Shown piece by piece: positions 17,491 to 26,899 of a DNA stretch of 64,000 bases. The translations under genes and the position numbers were made by a program. Under the pieces are notes generated by a model, which ran no database searches, was not told the DNA's origin, and saw only the letters and a list, made by a program, of their open reading frames with translations. The number at the start of each line of letters is the position of its first letter. Position 1 is the first letter of the stretch. The DNA lies in the NCBI GenBank assembly GCA_003212515.1, contig QCPL01000005.1, forward strand, positions 25,943-89,942. Reading direction: 5' to 3'. The DNA is from Prochlorococcus sp. AG-436-M02 (lineage in GTDB: Bacteria; Cyanobacteriota; Cyanobacteriia; PCC-6307; Cyanobiaceae).

Positions 17491-19164
17491 TTATATTGCT
17501 TGAAGCTGATTCTTGGCTAATTCAAGAGCTTCTTTTCTGGTACTAATAAGACCTTCAACTCCAAACTTTGAAAGCCTTTCTTTTACTTTTCCTGTAGCAC
17601 CAGCAACATATGCTTTCCTAGAATTAATTTGAGCTTCTTGAATCATATCTTCAATAGCTAGGGTTGCGGTCACTCCTAAACGAGGGACATCAGTTATATC
17701 TAGAATTAAGATTTTGTAATTTCTAATTAACATCATTCTTTCAGTTATTCCTTTTGCTGCACCAAAGCTCAGAGGACCTTTAAGTCTAAATAACATTACT
17801 TCTCCAGAGCAGCTTTCTAACAAAGTTTGCTCATCTTGAGGGAGTGGGAAATCAGTTTCATCAGAATTTCCTAAGGGGTTGTCAGCTTCCATTCCTTCTA
17901 ATTGAGTTTGAGTAATTGAGTCGATAGTGAGCATATTTGCTACAAAAACCCCGACTAAAACTGCCCAAATTAGATCCCAAAAGACTGTCATCAAAAGGAC
18001 TCCATACATAACACTTGCGGTTTTAAGCGAAAGTTTATGTGCCCTCATTAGAAATCCCCAGTCAATAATATCTAGTCCAACCTTTATAAGAATTCCAGCA
18101 AGGAGTGCAGTTGGAATTTGTTCAGCGAGAGGTCCAGCACCTACAAGAACTATTAAAAGAACTATGGAATGCATCATCCCTGATAGAGGAGTGCTGCCTC
18201 CTGATTTCACATTTATAACCGTTCTCATTGTTGCTCCTGCACCTGGTAGACCTGAGAAAAGACCTGCGACTGCATTTCCTATGCCTTGTCCGATTAATTC
18301 TCTATCTGAATCGTGCCTACTTTGAGAAATATTATCTGCTACAAGAGAAGTGAGTAAAGAATCAATTGCTCCGAGAACTGCGAGAACTAAGCCTGCTTTT
18401 AGAATGATTGGGAAATATTGAGTAAAGCTAGGAATACTAAGTGAGGGTATTCCTCTTGGAATGTCACCTATTCGATCTAAATTCGTATCACCAAAAAACA
18501 GTATGGAGAGCGGAGTAACAATTAATAAAGCTAATAGTGGGGATGGGACCCATTGGCTTATGCGTCTTGGCGTAAGAAAAACAATACCTAAGGTCATTAT
18601 TGCGACTGCTATTGCTGATCCATTTGGTTGAAAATTGGAAAAAACAGTTGATAGAGAATCAACTACTCCACCTCTTGTAATTATTCCAAGCAATGGCCCT
18701 ATTTGAAGGGCAATAATAATTACACCTATTCCAGACATAAAGCCTGAAACAACTGAGTAAGGAACAAGAGTTATATATTTCCCAAGCTTTAGGATGCCAA
18801 ATAAAATTTGAAATAGCCCACCAATTACAACCGCTGCCATGACAAGGGGCAGGATTTGTTCCGCTGATAGATCTCTTGGGACACCAACTGCTGCAAGACT
18901 TGCTACAACTCCAGCAACCGTGACACTCATCGGGCCTGTTGGACCACTTACTTGAGATGGGGTTCCACCAAATAAAGCTGCTAAAAAACCAACAACAACA
19001 GCACCATACAGTCCATAAATTGCACCGCCTGGACCAAGCGCAGCATTACCAAATGCTAGAGCGAGTGGCAGTGCAACTACTGCTGCGGTCAGACCACCTA
19101 ATACATCACCTCGAATATTTTTTAGGTGAAAGCCATGAATTAGGTTCAATTGCTTAGACTCCAT
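17491..19164 (-). CDS. SulP-family anion transporter, BicA-like bicarbonate transporter
   Basis: The 557-residue protein has an N-terminal membrane domain of about 12-14 helices and a C-terminal STAS domain (from about residue 440, containing LILDITDVPRLGVTATLAIEDM). Residues matching the Na+ site described for BicA are present in GAIDSLLTSLVAD and GLPGAGATMRT. The N-terminus RGDVLGGLTAAVVALPLALAFG and SGPTGPMSVTV fit BicA and related SulP carriers. Its place directly upstream of sbtA-sbtB on the same strand supports a bicarbonate role. Sulfate or another anion remains possible. Confidence 0.82.
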   Translation of the reverse strand: MESKQLNLIHGFHLKNIRGDVLGGLTAAVVALPLALAFGNAALGPGGAIYGLYGAVVVGFLAALFGGTPSQVSGPTGPMSVTVAGVVASLAAVGVPRDLSAEQILPLVMAAVVIGGLFQILFGILKLGKYITLVPYSVVSGFMSGIGVIIIALQIGPLLGIITRGGVVDSLSTVFSNFQPNGSAIAVAIMTLGIVFLTPRRISQWVPSPLLALLIVTPLSILFFGDTNLDRIGDIPRGIPSLSIPSFTQYFPIILKAGLVLAVLGAIDSLLTSLVADNISQSRHDSDRELIGQGIGNAVAGLFSGLPGAGATMRTVINVKSGGSTPLSGMMHSIVLLIVLVGAGPLAEQIPTALLAGILIKVGLDIIDWGFLMRAHKLSLKTASVMYGVLLMTVFWDLIWAVLVGVFVANMLTIDSITQTQLEGMEADNPLGNSDETDFPLPQDEQTLLESCSGEVMLFRLKGPLSFGAAKGITERMMLIRNYKILILDITDVPRLGVTATLAIEDMIQEAQINSRKAYVAGATGKVKERLSKFGVEGLISTRKEALELAKNQLQAI

Positions 19165-19310
19165 CAGTCACTTATTCTGTAGCACCTTATCTTGTTAAGG
19201 GTCCTTAGTGTGATTTTTTAGGATGAAAAGTTAGTTTCAGCGAGTTCGCTTAGTAATTTTTAGTATTTTTAAGGTCATTTTTATCAGAATAGAATTAATT
19301 TAAAATCCTT

Positions 19311-20249
19311 ATGGCTGTAGGTGGTTATCGAGATTATTTCAAGGTTCTTGGGGTTGAGAGGAAGGCAAGTCTTGATGAAATTAAAAATGCTTTCCGACGA
19401 CTTGCTAGAAAGTTTCATCCTGATGTCAATCCAGGAGATCAGGATGCAGAAGAACGCTTCAAAGAAATTAATGAGGCCTATGAAGTTCTATCTGACCCCC
19501 TGAAGAAAAGAAAATATGAACAATTTGGCAAATATTGGAATCAATCTACTGGTGTTGGTTCGGGATTAGATGGTTTTGATATTGATTTTGGGCGCTATAC
19601 AAATTTTGATGATTTTGTTAAGGATCTTCTTGGAAGATTTGTTAGTGGAAGAGGGATGGAAGGATTTTCTCAGTCTTATAATTCTTCTGGTACGCAATAT
19701 AGACGGCCAGCAAATCTTGATGTGCACATTACATTGAAAATAAGTTTTGCTGAGGCATTTGCTGGTACTCAGCGTTCTCTATTTGTAAATGATGAACAAG
19801 TTGAAGTGAGAATTCCGAGAGGAGTTGTTAATGGGACTCGTCTTAGAGTTAAAGAAAAAGGGAATTTGCAGCCTGGAAAAGGACGCAGGGGAAATATATT
19901 GATCAATCTTGAGGTCGGAAATCATAAGGTTTGGCAATTGGATGGAGTTCAGCTCAAAGCAGAATTACCGGTTTCCTATGATGAGCTGCTTTTAGGCTCA
20001 ATTGTTACAGCTATGACACCAGATGGAGAGACTCAATTAACTATTCCACCTAGGACCTTACCAGGTTCAAGCTTAAGATTAAAAGGTAAGGGTTGGCCTC
20101 TTAAGAATTCTCGTGGCGACTTGATTCTTGCTCTTTCATTACGATTTCCTGCTTCTTTGTCTTCTACTGAAATTGCTCTATTTAATAAATTAAAAGAGAC
20201 TAGTCTTTTTGATCCTAGAAAAGAGTGGATTAACTCTGCTCGTCTATAG
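19311..20249 (+). CDS. DnaJ-class co-chaperone without zinc finger (CbpA/DjlA2-like)
   Basis: This J-protein stimulates the ATPase of DnaK. The 312-residue protein has an N-terminal J domain with the essential HPD (RKFHPDVNPGD, residues about 34-45), a glycine/phenylalanine-rich linker (GLDGFDIDFGRYTNFDDF), and two C-terminal beta-sandwich substrate domains (QVEVRIPRGVVNGTRLRVKEKG and QLTIPPRTLPGSSLRLKGKG). The four CxxCxGxG zinc repeats of full DnaJ are missing, making it a type B, CbpA-like protein. It starts the rightward run ending with obg and is 42 bases from the hemB ATG. Confidence 0.92.
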   Translation: MAVGGYRDYFKVLGVERKASLDEIKNAFRRLARKFHPDVNPGDQDAEERFKEINEAYEVLSDPLKKRKYEQFGKYWNQSTGVGSGLDGFDIDFGRYTNFDDFVKDLLGRFVSGRGMEGFSQSYNSSGTQYRRPANLDVHITLKISFAEAFAGTQRSLFVNDEQVEVRIPRGVVNGTRLRVKEKGNLQPGKGRRGNILINLEVGNHKVWQLDGVQLKAELPVSYDELLLGSIVTAMTPDGETQLTIPPRTLPGSSLRLKGKGWPLKNSRGDLILALSLRFPASLSSTEIALFNKLKETSLFDPRKEWINSARL

Positions 20250-20291
20250 AAGGCTTTACGATCATGATTAATTGGTTTGGTTTTTAACCAT

Positions 20292-21296
20292 ATGGAACTT
20301 ACTTATCGCCCTCGTCGTCTTCGCAGAACATCTGCTTTAAGAAGCATGGTTAGAGAAAATAGCCTAACTGCTTCTGATTTTATTTATCCTTTGTTTGTTC
20401 ATGAGGGAGATTCGATTGAACAGATTGCTGCAATGCCTGGAGCAAACCGGTGGCCCCTGGATGCTTTGATCGGAGAAGTTACAAGGGCATGGAATTTAGG
20501 TGTTAGATGTATTGTCTTATTTCCTAAAGTTGATGATTCGCTTAAAACCGAAGGTGGTGAAGAGTGTTTTAACCAGAATGGTTTAATTCCAAGGGCTATT
20601 AGACGTATAAAACAAGAATTGCCGGAAATGACAATTATGACTGATGTTGCATTAGATCCTTATTCAATAGATGGTCATGATGGGATAGTAAGTGCCGAGG
20701 GAATTGTTTTAAATGATGAGACAATTGATCACCTTTGTAAGCAAGCAATTGTTCAAGCTGCTGCAGGTGCTGATTTGATTGGACCTAGTGACATGATGGA
20801 TGGACGTGTGGGGGCTATACGTGAATCTTTGGATGATGAAGGTTTTGAGAATGTTGGAATTATTAGTTATACAGCCAAATATTCGTCAGCCTACTATGGC
20901 CCTTTCAGAGAGGCACTCGATTCGGCCCCTAGATCTGTTAATGAGAAGCCAATCCCTAAGGACAAAAGTACTTATCAAATGGATCCTGCTAATTCAAGGG
21001 AAGCTATTACAGAAGCTCAATTAGATGAGCAAGAAGGTGCTGATATTTTGATGGTTAAACCTGGACTTGCCTATCTGGATATCATTTATAGATTAAGAAA
21101 AGAATCTGAATTGCCTATTGCTGCCTATAATGTTAGTGGAGAATATTCAATGGTAAAAGCTGCTGCTGCAAAGGGTTGGATAGATGAAAGATCTGTAGTT
21201 TTAGAAACTTTGTTGAGCTTTAAGAGAGCTGGTGCTGATCTGATTTTGACTTATCACGCATGTGATGCAGCAGCATGGCTAAAGAATAAGTCATGA
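20292..21296 (+). CDS. hemB: Delta-aminolevulinic acid dehydratase (porphobilinogen synthase)
   Basis: HemB condenses two 5-aminolevulinate molecules to porphobilinogen for chlorophyll and haem. The active-site lysines lie in SYTAKYSSAYYGPFRE and ILMVKPGLAYLDII. The metal region reads DVALDPYSIDGHDG, with D/A residues in place of the cysteine triad of zinc enzymes, so it belongs to the magnesium-dependent plant/cyanobacterial type. The ORF track begins at a TTG at 20277, but the ATG at 20292 (MELTYRPRRLR) gives the family-typical N-terminus and about 334 residues. Confidence 0.97.
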   Translation: MELTYRPRRLRRTSALRSMVRENSLTASDFIYPLFVHEGDSIEQIAAMPGANRWPLDALIGEVTRAWNLGVRCIVLFPKVDDSLKTEGGEECFNQNGLIPRAIRRIKQELPEMTIMTDVALDPYSIDGHDGIVSAEGIVLNDETIDHLCKQAIVQAAAGADLIGPSDMMDGRVGAIRESLDDEGFENVGIISYTAKYSSAYYGPFREALDSAPRSVNEKPIPKDKSTYQMDPANSREAITEAQLDEQEGADILMVKPGLAYLDIIYRLRKESELPIAAYNVSGEYSMVKAAAAKGWIDERSVVLETLLSFKRAGADLILTYHACDAAAWLKNKS

Positions 21297-21353
21297 CTAT
21301 TTAACAAAATTGACTCTAATCTTCTTTATTTAAGTTGTGCAAACTTTTTCAAA

Positions 21354-21758
21354 ATGGCTGAGCAAAATTTAGAGAACAGTTCAATTAATGTTCAAAGACT
21401 AGGGCATGTAGCTATACGTGTTAAAGATGTCGATAGAGCAAAACAATTTTATCTGAACTTAGGAATGAAACTTACTTGGGATGACCCTGATTGGTGTTAT
21501 TTAGAAGCAGGACCTGGTAATGATGGCCTTGCTTTATTGGGACCAGGATATAAAGCTGCAGGACCGCATTTTGCCTTTCACTTTACTGATAAACGTGAAA
21601 TAGAAGAGCTGCATATACAGTTGATTGCCGCTGGAGCCAAAGTTGGGACTTTGCATGATCATCGTGATGGGACTTCTTCTTTCTATCTCCGAGACCCTGA
21701 AGGTAATTGGTTGGAAATGCTTTATCACCCTCAAGATGGTGTCCCTTCCAACCAATGA
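21354..21758 (+). CDS. VOC (glyoxalase/dioxygenase superfamily) protein
   Basis: The 134-residue protein has the two beta-alpha-beta-beta-beta modules of the vicinal-oxygen-chelate fold: RLGHVAIRVKDVDRAKQFYLNLGM near 17-40, PHFAFHFTDKREIEE near 74, and FYLRDPEGNWLEMLYHP near 108-124. The His and Glu at canonical metal-ligand positions are present. It is not close to the glyoxalase I found at 10.6 kb, and the substrate is unknown. It lies between hemB and mutS2 on the same strand, 57 and 16 bases away, probably co-transcribed with mutS2. Confidence 0.82.
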   Translation: MAEQNLENSSINVQRLGHVAIRVKDVDRAKQFYLNLGMKLTWDDPDWCYLEAGPGNDGLALLGPGYKAAGPHFAFHFTDKREIEELHIQLIAAGAKVGTLHDHRDGTSSFYLRDPEGNWLEMLYHPQDGVPSNQ

Positions 21759-21774
21759 AGTCGTGAGGTTTTGA

Positions 21775-24198
21775 ATGAGTTCCCAAGATAAAGAACTTCA
21801 ATTAACTAATAATGCTAATGCTTTGGAAGAAACACTTTATTTGTTGGAGTGGGCTAAGGTGTGCGAACACCTTTCAACGTTTGCTAGCACTACGCAAGGT
21901 AAGAGAAAATGCATCACTTCATCTATTCCTAATGAGTTAACTCATAGTCGTAGATATCTTGCTGAGACTATAGAAATAGGTGCTATAGATTTAGAAGAGG
22001 AAGGTGGGGTCCGGCTTGCTGGAGTTCATGATATAGAAAAGATTTTGCTTAGGTGTTCTAAAGGAGGTGTTGTATCTGCTCCTGAACTCTTAGAAGTCAT
22101 ATCTACATTGAGATCTGCCCGCAGGTTGCGTAGGCAGCTTGAGGATTCAGAAAAGAGACCAACTATCTCAAAACTATTCTCTAATTTGTCAACCTTACCA
22201 GATTTGCAGAAGCTTATTCAATCGGGTATAGAAGAAGGTGGACGTATTGTAGATAGTGCCAGTGATAAATTGGCTAGCTTACGTCGACAATCTCAAGTAT
22301 TACGAATAGAGAGAAAAGATCTCTTAAAAGATCTCATCAGGAGACAGCATTCAGTCTTGCAGGATACTGTTATTGCAGAACGCTATCAGAGACCAGTCGT
22401 GGCTTTGAAAGCTGGTGCAGTCGATCATATGCCAGGAACTGTCCATGATATATCGTCTTCAGGTAATACTGTCTTTATTGAACCTAAGGTGGTTATACCC
22501 TTAGGGAATCAGATCGCTAAACTAGAAGCTTCGATTTATATCGAAGAGCAGAGATTATTAGCATATTGGAGCAGTCAAATTGGCGATAATTTTCTTCCTC
22601 TTCATCATCTTTACAAGATGCTTTTGGAATTAGATTTTGCTTTAGCAAGGGCACGTTATGGTTATTGGCTATCGGGAGTGGCTCCTAAACTCAAAGAAGA
22701 ACCTGAGGCTCCGTTCCTCATTAAAGATTTCCGGCATCCATTACTTGTCTGGCAAGAGCATTATAACCAAGGCTCTAAAGTTATTCCTATTACATTTGAA
22801 GTTTCTTCGACGTTGAAAGTTCTTGCAATTACAGGGCCAAATACAGGTGGAAAAACAGTTGCTATAAAAAGTTTTGGCTTAGCGATTCTCATGTCAAAGT
22901 TTGGGTTGCTATTGCCATGTGCAGGCCAACCATCTTTACCTTGGTGTAATCAAGTCTTGGCAGATATTGGTGATGAACAATCTCTGGAACAAAATCTATC
23001 GACATTTAGTGGACATATTGTTCGAATTACTCGGATTTTAGATTCAATCTCTAAGTTCCCTGGACCATCAATCGTTTTACTTGATGAATTAGGTGCTGGG
23101 ACTGATCCTACGGAAGGGACTGCTTTAGCTACTGCGTTGTTAATGTCATTAGCCGATAGAGCTCGCTTGACTATCGCTACTACACATTTTGGTGAACTTA
23201 AGGCTCTGAAATATAGTGATTCTCGTTTTGAAAATGCCTCTGTTGGTTTTGATAGTGAAACGATAAAACCTACTTATCATTTGCAATGGGGCATCCCTGG
23301 AAGAAGTAATGCATTGGCAATTGCTCGAAGACTTGGACTTGATGATGTAGTGATGGATAAAGCACAGCAATTTATGCAAAGGAATGGTATAGATAATGTG
23401 AACAATGTTATCGAGGGTCTTGAGGCGCAAAGACTAAGGCAACAAGAAGCAGCAGAAGAGGCTGCTTCTTTATTAGTTCGGACTGAATTACTTCATGAGG
23501 AGTTAATTAGTCGATGGGAGACGCAATGTCGTCAATCAGAGAATTTCCAAGAAAGAGGTCGAAAGAAATTAGAGAGTTCTATTCGACGTGGTCAATTGGA
23601 GGTGAGAGACTTAATTCGTCGATTGCGTGATGATTCGGCTGATGGGGAAATAGCTAGAAGAACCGGAAAAAGATTAAAGCAAATGGAAAATACCTTTCGT
23701 TCAGAAAGATCTATTAGCAATCATCAAAACTGGCAACCTAAAAAAGGTGATCGAGTTAGGGTCAGTGCTATAGGTAAAACTGGTGAAGTTATAGCAGTTG
23801 CTGCAGATGGCTCACAATTAACAATTATGTGTGGTGTTTTTAGAAGTACGGTTGAGTTGAATGAAGTGGAAAGTCTTGACGGACAAAAACCTAGTTTCAA
23901 CGCTCAGGACTCAGTGGTAACAATCAAATCAAAAGCTTCTTTGAGTGTTCATTCTAATTTCCGGACTAAAAAGAACACAATTGATGTTAGAGGTTTAAGA
24001 GTCCATGAAGCTGAGGCTGAGGTTGAAGAGAAAATGCGTAATACATCAGGACCAGTTTGGGTTATACACGGTATAGGGACAGGTAGACTGAAGAGAGGAT
24101 TGCTTGAGTGGTTACAAAAACTTGAGTATGTGGACAAAGTTACTATTGCCGATCAATCAGATGGAGGAGCAGGTTGTAGTGTTATTTGGTTGAAGTAA
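21775..24198 (+). CDS. mutS2: MutS2 endonuclease/ribosome-rescue ATPase
   Basis: MutS2 is a MutS-like ATPase with a nuclease tail, implicated in suppressing recombination and, in Bacillus, in splitting collided ribosomes. The 807-residue protein has a core/lever region, Walker A (ITGPNTGGKTVAIK, near 353), Walker B (SIVLLDELGAGTDPTEG, near 428), a long coiled coil and a KOW-like segment (KKGDRVRVSAIGKTGEV). A C-terminal Smr domain contains LRVHEAEAEVEEKM and HGIGTGRLKRGL. It lacks the mismatch-recognition domain of MutS1. ATG at 21775 overlaps no neighbour; obg follows after 313 bases. Confidence 0.95.
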   Translation: MSSQDKELQLTNNANALEETLYLLEWAKVCEHLSTFASTTQGKRKCITSSIPNELTHSRRYLAETIEIGAIDLEEEGGVRLAGVHDIEKILLRCSKGGVVSAPELLEVISTLRSARRLRRQLEDSEKRPTISKLFSNLSTLPDLQKLIQSGIEEGGRIVDSASDKLASLRRQSQVLRIERKDLLKDLIRRQHSVLQDTVIAERYQRPVVALKAGAVDHMPGTVHDISSSGNTVFIEPKVVIPLGNQIAKLEASIYIEEQRLLAYWSSQIGDNFLPLHHLYKMLLELDFALARARYGYWLSGVAPKLKEEPEAPFLIKDFRHPLLVWQEHYNQGSKVIPITFEVSSTLKVLAITGPNTGGKTVAIKSFGLAILMSKFGLLLPCAGQPSLPWCNQVLADIGDEQSLEQNLSTFSGHIVRITRILDSISKFPGPSIVLLDELGAGTDPTEGTALATALLMSLADRARLTIATTHFGELKALKYSDSRFENASVGFDSETIKPTYHLQWGIPGRSNALAIARRLGLDDVVMDKAQQFMQRNGIDNVNNVIEGLEAQRLRQQEAAEEAASLLVRTELLHEELISRWETQCRQSENFQERGRKKLESSIRRGQLEVRDLIRRLRDDSADGEIARRTGKRLKQMENTFRSERSISNHQNWQPKKGDRVRVSAIGKTGEVIAVAADGSQLTIMCGVFRSTVELNEVESLDGQKPSFNAQDSVVTIKSKASLSVHSNFRTKKNTIDVRGLRVHEAEAEVEEKMRNTSGPVWVIHGIGTGRLKRGLLEWLQKLEYVDKVTIADQSDGGAGCSVIWLK

Positions 24199-24511
24199 TT
24201 GATTCCTTAATTAGCTAATATTTTTTGACGTTATCTAGAACCTTTATTAGATTTTTTACTTGGATTGATTCTTGCTAATGCATAGGTTTTTTTAATGACG
24301 TATTTTCTGATGTTAATATTTTCTTTTTGAATAACGGAAGATAGGAAATTTATTTCTCAGCATTTCTCTCTAAAATGGGGCCAATTTTTTAAGTAGTATT
24401 TGAGCTTGATATTAATTACTAGGTTTTCTCTTTATAATTTTGTCTTATGTGGTAATTAGGTGAGCCTATATCGGCTCTTATCCTTTAAACCAACTGCAGC
24501 AAAAGCTAAAA
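24199..24511. other. 313-base intergenic region between mutS2 and obg
   Basis: I see no convincing ORF. The stretch is very AT-rich. A small inverted repeat, GAGCC-TATATC-GGCTC, at 24462-24477 lies about 35 bases before the obg ATG and could be a leader hairpin, but it has no T-run of terminator quality. A promoter for obg is likely here, though no box was identified with confidence. Confidence 0.3.
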
Positions 24512-25501
24512 ATGCAATTTATTGATCAAGCTATTATAAAAGTTAGAGCTGGAAGAGGCGGTGATGGGATAGTAGCTTTTCGCAGAGAGAAGTATGTTCC
24601 CGCTGGTGGGCCTTCTGGAGGTGATGGTGGTAATGGTGGGAAGGTAATTTTTCAAGCTGATTCAAATCTCCAGACCTTGCTTGATTTTAAATTTAAGCAA
24701 TTAATTGTTGCGGAAGATGGCCGGAGAGGAGGGCCGAATAAATGCAGTGGAGCTTCTGGTACTGATCTTGTGTTAAAAGTTCCATGTGGTACAGAAGTTA
24801 AAGATGCACATTCAGGAATAATCTTTGGGGATTTAAAAATTAATGGAGAAAAACTAATTGTTGCATTTGGCGGTATTGGAGGATTGGGTAATGCGCATTA
24901 TTTAAGTAATAGAAACCGTGCACCTGAGAAGTTCACAGAAGGAAAGGATGGTGAAGAATGGCTATTAAATTTGGAATTGAAATTATTGGCAGAAGTAGGA
25001 ATTATTGGTTTACCTAATGCAGGCAAAAGTACATTGATATCAGTTCTTTCCTCTGCGAAACCCAAAATTGCTGATTATCCTTTTACGACACTAATACCTA
25101 ATCTTGGTGTGGTACGAAAGCCCAGTGGAGATGGCACCGTATTTGCTGATATTCCTGGCTTAATAGCAGGTGCAGCGCAAGGAGTTGGTTTAGGGCATGA
25201 GTTTTTAAGACATATTGAAAGAACCAAATTGTTAATTCATATTGTTGATGCTTCTTCTTTAGACCCTGTAAGAGATATTCAAGTTGTTGAAAAGGAACTT
25301 CTCGCTTATCAACACGGTCTTATCGATCGACCTAGAATTTTAGTTTTGAATAAGAAAGAGCTTTTAAATCAAAAAGCTTTGAGCAAGTTAAATGAAAATT
25401 TCAAGAGAGAAATAGGCATTGATGTGTTATTTATTTCAGCCGCAATGAATGAAGGCCTTGAACTTCTTCTGCAAAAAATCTGGCAAAAACTAGAGACTTA
25501 A
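24512..25501 (+). CDS. obg: Obg/CgtA GTPase
   Basis: Obg is an essential GTPase acting in 50S ribosome assembly and stress control. The 329-residue protein starts with the glycine-rich Obg domain ([30 protein letters not shown], seen as several GG-rich loops, residues about 13-43). The G domain then shows G1 GLPNAGKST near 166, G2/switch [14 protein letters not shown]3 DIPGLI, G4 NKKE and G5 SAA. It lacks the C-terminal OCT domain found in Bacillus, as is common for cyanobacteria. ATG start. Confidence 0.96.
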   Translation: MQFIDQAIIKVRAGRGGDGIVAFRREKYVPAGGPSGGDGGNGGKVIFQADSNLQTLLDFKFKQLIVAEDGRRGGPNKCSGASGTDLVLKVPCGTEVKDAHSGIIFGDLKINGEKLIVAFGGIGGLGNAHYLSNRNRAPEKFTEGKDGEEWLLNLELKLLAEVGIIGLPNAGKSTLISVLSSAKPKIADYPFTTLIPNLGVVRKPSGDGTVFADIPGLIAGAAQGVGLGHEFLRHIERTKLLIHIVDASSLDPVRDIQVVEKELLAYQHGLIDRPRILVLNKKELLNQKALSKLNENFKREIGIDVLFISAAMNEGLELLLQKIWQKLET

Positions 25502-25584
25502 TATTCTTTCCATATTTTGGGGCAGATTAAAGGTTGTCGAGAGTCAAAGAATTAGTCATAAATAAGTATAAGGCTATCATTCTT

Positions 25585-25767
25585 ATGACTTTTTACACAT
25601 GCTTTGATGATGAAGGAGGTGTCATCGCACGATGTCAGACTTCTCAAGATATTGAGGTTTTGAGGCGAATGGGAAGACCTATAAAAAGAATAAAGGAAAT
25701 GAGAAATGAAGAATCTGTTGTTTGTTCACTTACTGGAAGTCCATCAGATTTTAATATGGATTATTAA
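25585..25767 (+). CDS. Conserved small protein downstream of obg
   Basis: The product is unrecognised. Starting at ATG 25585 (MTFYTCFDDEGG) it has 60 residues, is soluble and has two cysteines and a basic middle (RRMGRPIKRIKEMRNE). The ORF track extends it 17 residues to 25534 using a TTG; that part is less protein-like, so the internal ATG is preferred. It lies 83 bases after obg and ends before a strong symmetrical terminator. Its clean sequence and context suggest a real, lineage-conserved gene. Confidence 0.6.
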   Translation: MTFYTCFDDEGGVIARCQTSQDIEVLRRMGRPIKRIKEMRNEESVVCSLTGSPSDFNMDY

Positions 25768-25792
25768 ATTTAATTTTGAGTAAATTTGCATT

Positions 25793-25822
25793 AAAAAAAG
25801 TGGGCGATTGCCCACTTTTTTT
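25793..25822. terminator. Bidirectional Rho-independent terminator between obg-side gene and CP12
   Basis: AAAAAAAGTGGGC-GATT-GCCCACTTTTTTT is a perfect 13-bp inverted repeat with a 4-base loop. A T-run follows the stem in both directions, so it can end transcripts from the rightward small gene and from the leftward CP12 gene, whose stop codon lies at its edge. Confidence 0.9.
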
Positions 25823-26039
25823 AATCATCGTATACAAGGCATTCCGGTTCATCTGGATTGGCATCGCAGAATAATTCCAAAGCATTGGGATCGTGCTTAT
25901 CTTCTGGATGATGCTCTTTATACTCCTCAAGGGAGTGAAGCTCTTCTTCAAGATGCCTCGCTTTGGCAGCATTACCTTCTGCTTTGGCAGAAAGAATCTC
26001 GCTTTGATCTTTTTGAATGTGTTCGTCGATTGAGTTCAT
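25821..26039 (-). CDS. cp12: CP12, Calvin-cycle redox switch, C-terminal cysteine pair only
   Basis: CP12 is a small, largely disordered protein that in the dark locks GAPDH and phosphoribulokinase into an inactive complex. The 72-residue protein ends with the diagnostic ALELFCDANPDEPECLVYDD (seen in two parts), which binds GAPDH through its disulphide. The N-terminal PRK-binding cysteine pair and the AWD_VEEL core are not present: the N-terminal half is a charged helix (LSAKAEGNAAKARHLEEELHSLEEY) with no cysteine. It stands alone on the minus strand, ending in a strong terminator. Confidence 0.93.
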   Translation of the reverse strand: MNSIDEHIQKDQSEILSAKAEGNAAKARHLEEELHSLEEYKEHHPEDKHDPNALELFCDANPDEPECLVYDD

Positions 26040-26233
26040 TGGGTTTGTTGCTTTAAGCCTTAGCTTTCAACTTTCTTACATTAAATAGATTATTCAATTA
26101 TGCCACTAAAAGTTGGGTTGGTTTACAACACCTTTTCTTCTAACAAGTAGCTATAAATACAATCTAGAATCTAAATGTCTGGCTTTGATGATTAATTAAA
26201 ATTTTTCTAGATCCTGTTAGTCTTTTCCTATAG

Positions 26234-26875
26234 TCAAGATTCAGCTGGCTGATCTTTGTTTCTGAGATATTCAAAAATACTTTTATCTCCTATATCAGAG
26301 GCTGCATCCATACCAAATTTTCGTATTGAAAGAATTAATAAAAGTAGTGCTGACAGATATAGGAAAATCATTTCTATATCCTGACTGAATACTCCAACTA
26401 AGTGACTGCCAAGACTAATTGGTAAAAATAAGGTCAGCCCAATAGCTTCGGGACGTTGGAAACAGAAAAATTCTTTAAATCCTAAGCCAGCCATTGCTGC
26501 AAAGTAAGGTCCAACAAGTAAAGTCAACATAGGTCTAGATACAAGATCAGAAATTAATTCTTGCGAATTGCCTTTTAAAATTAGAATAGTAATTCCTAAG
26601 GAGCCTATAGCCCAGAAGATTTGAAGGGTGCGGTGAAGAAATTGAGCATATATATGTATCCATTTCAGGGCAAGCCCTAAAGATATGCACATTGGTATAA
26701 ACCAAATCCATGCATCAGAAGCTCCAAATAATAACCAATGACTTAGACCAGAAGTAAATGAGATTCCACAAACTAATAGAGCTAACCTATAATTCCTTAC
26801 CTCTAATTCATCACTTCGTGTAATTTCGTATTTTCCATAAACCCCTTCGAACTCTAGCTCAGCTGTATTTTCCAT
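26234..26875 (-). CDS. DUF2301-like cyanobacterial integral membrane protein
   Basis: The function is unknown. The 213-residue protein has a short polar N-terminus containing FEGVYGKYEITRSDE, then about seven transmembrane helices, and a polar tail (SDIGDKSIFEYLRNKD). Segments such as VGPYFAAMAGLGFKEFFCF between helices look conserved. It resembles the cyanobacterial and plastid DUF2301 family by eye. It lies 24 bases after a GST-like gene on the same strand, and about 190 bases without features separate it from CP12. Confidence 0.68.
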   Translation of the reverse strand: MENTAELEFEGVYGKYEITRSDELEVRNYRLALLVCGISFTSGLSHWLLFGASDAWIWFIPMCISLGLALKWIHIYAQFLHRTLQIFWAIGSLGITILILKGNSQELISDLVSRPMLTLLVGPYFAAMAGLGFKEFFCFQRPEAIGLTLFLPISLGSHLVGVFSQDIEMIFLYLSALLLLILSIRKFGMDAASDIGDKSIFEYLRNKDQPAES

Positions 26876-26899
26876 GAATTTAGAATAAACTTTGTGGCT

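Noticed and set aside
25808-26056. 82-residue plus-strand ORF opposite CP12
   Set aside because: It lies entirely over the CP12 gene and its terminator; CP12 is unmistakable.
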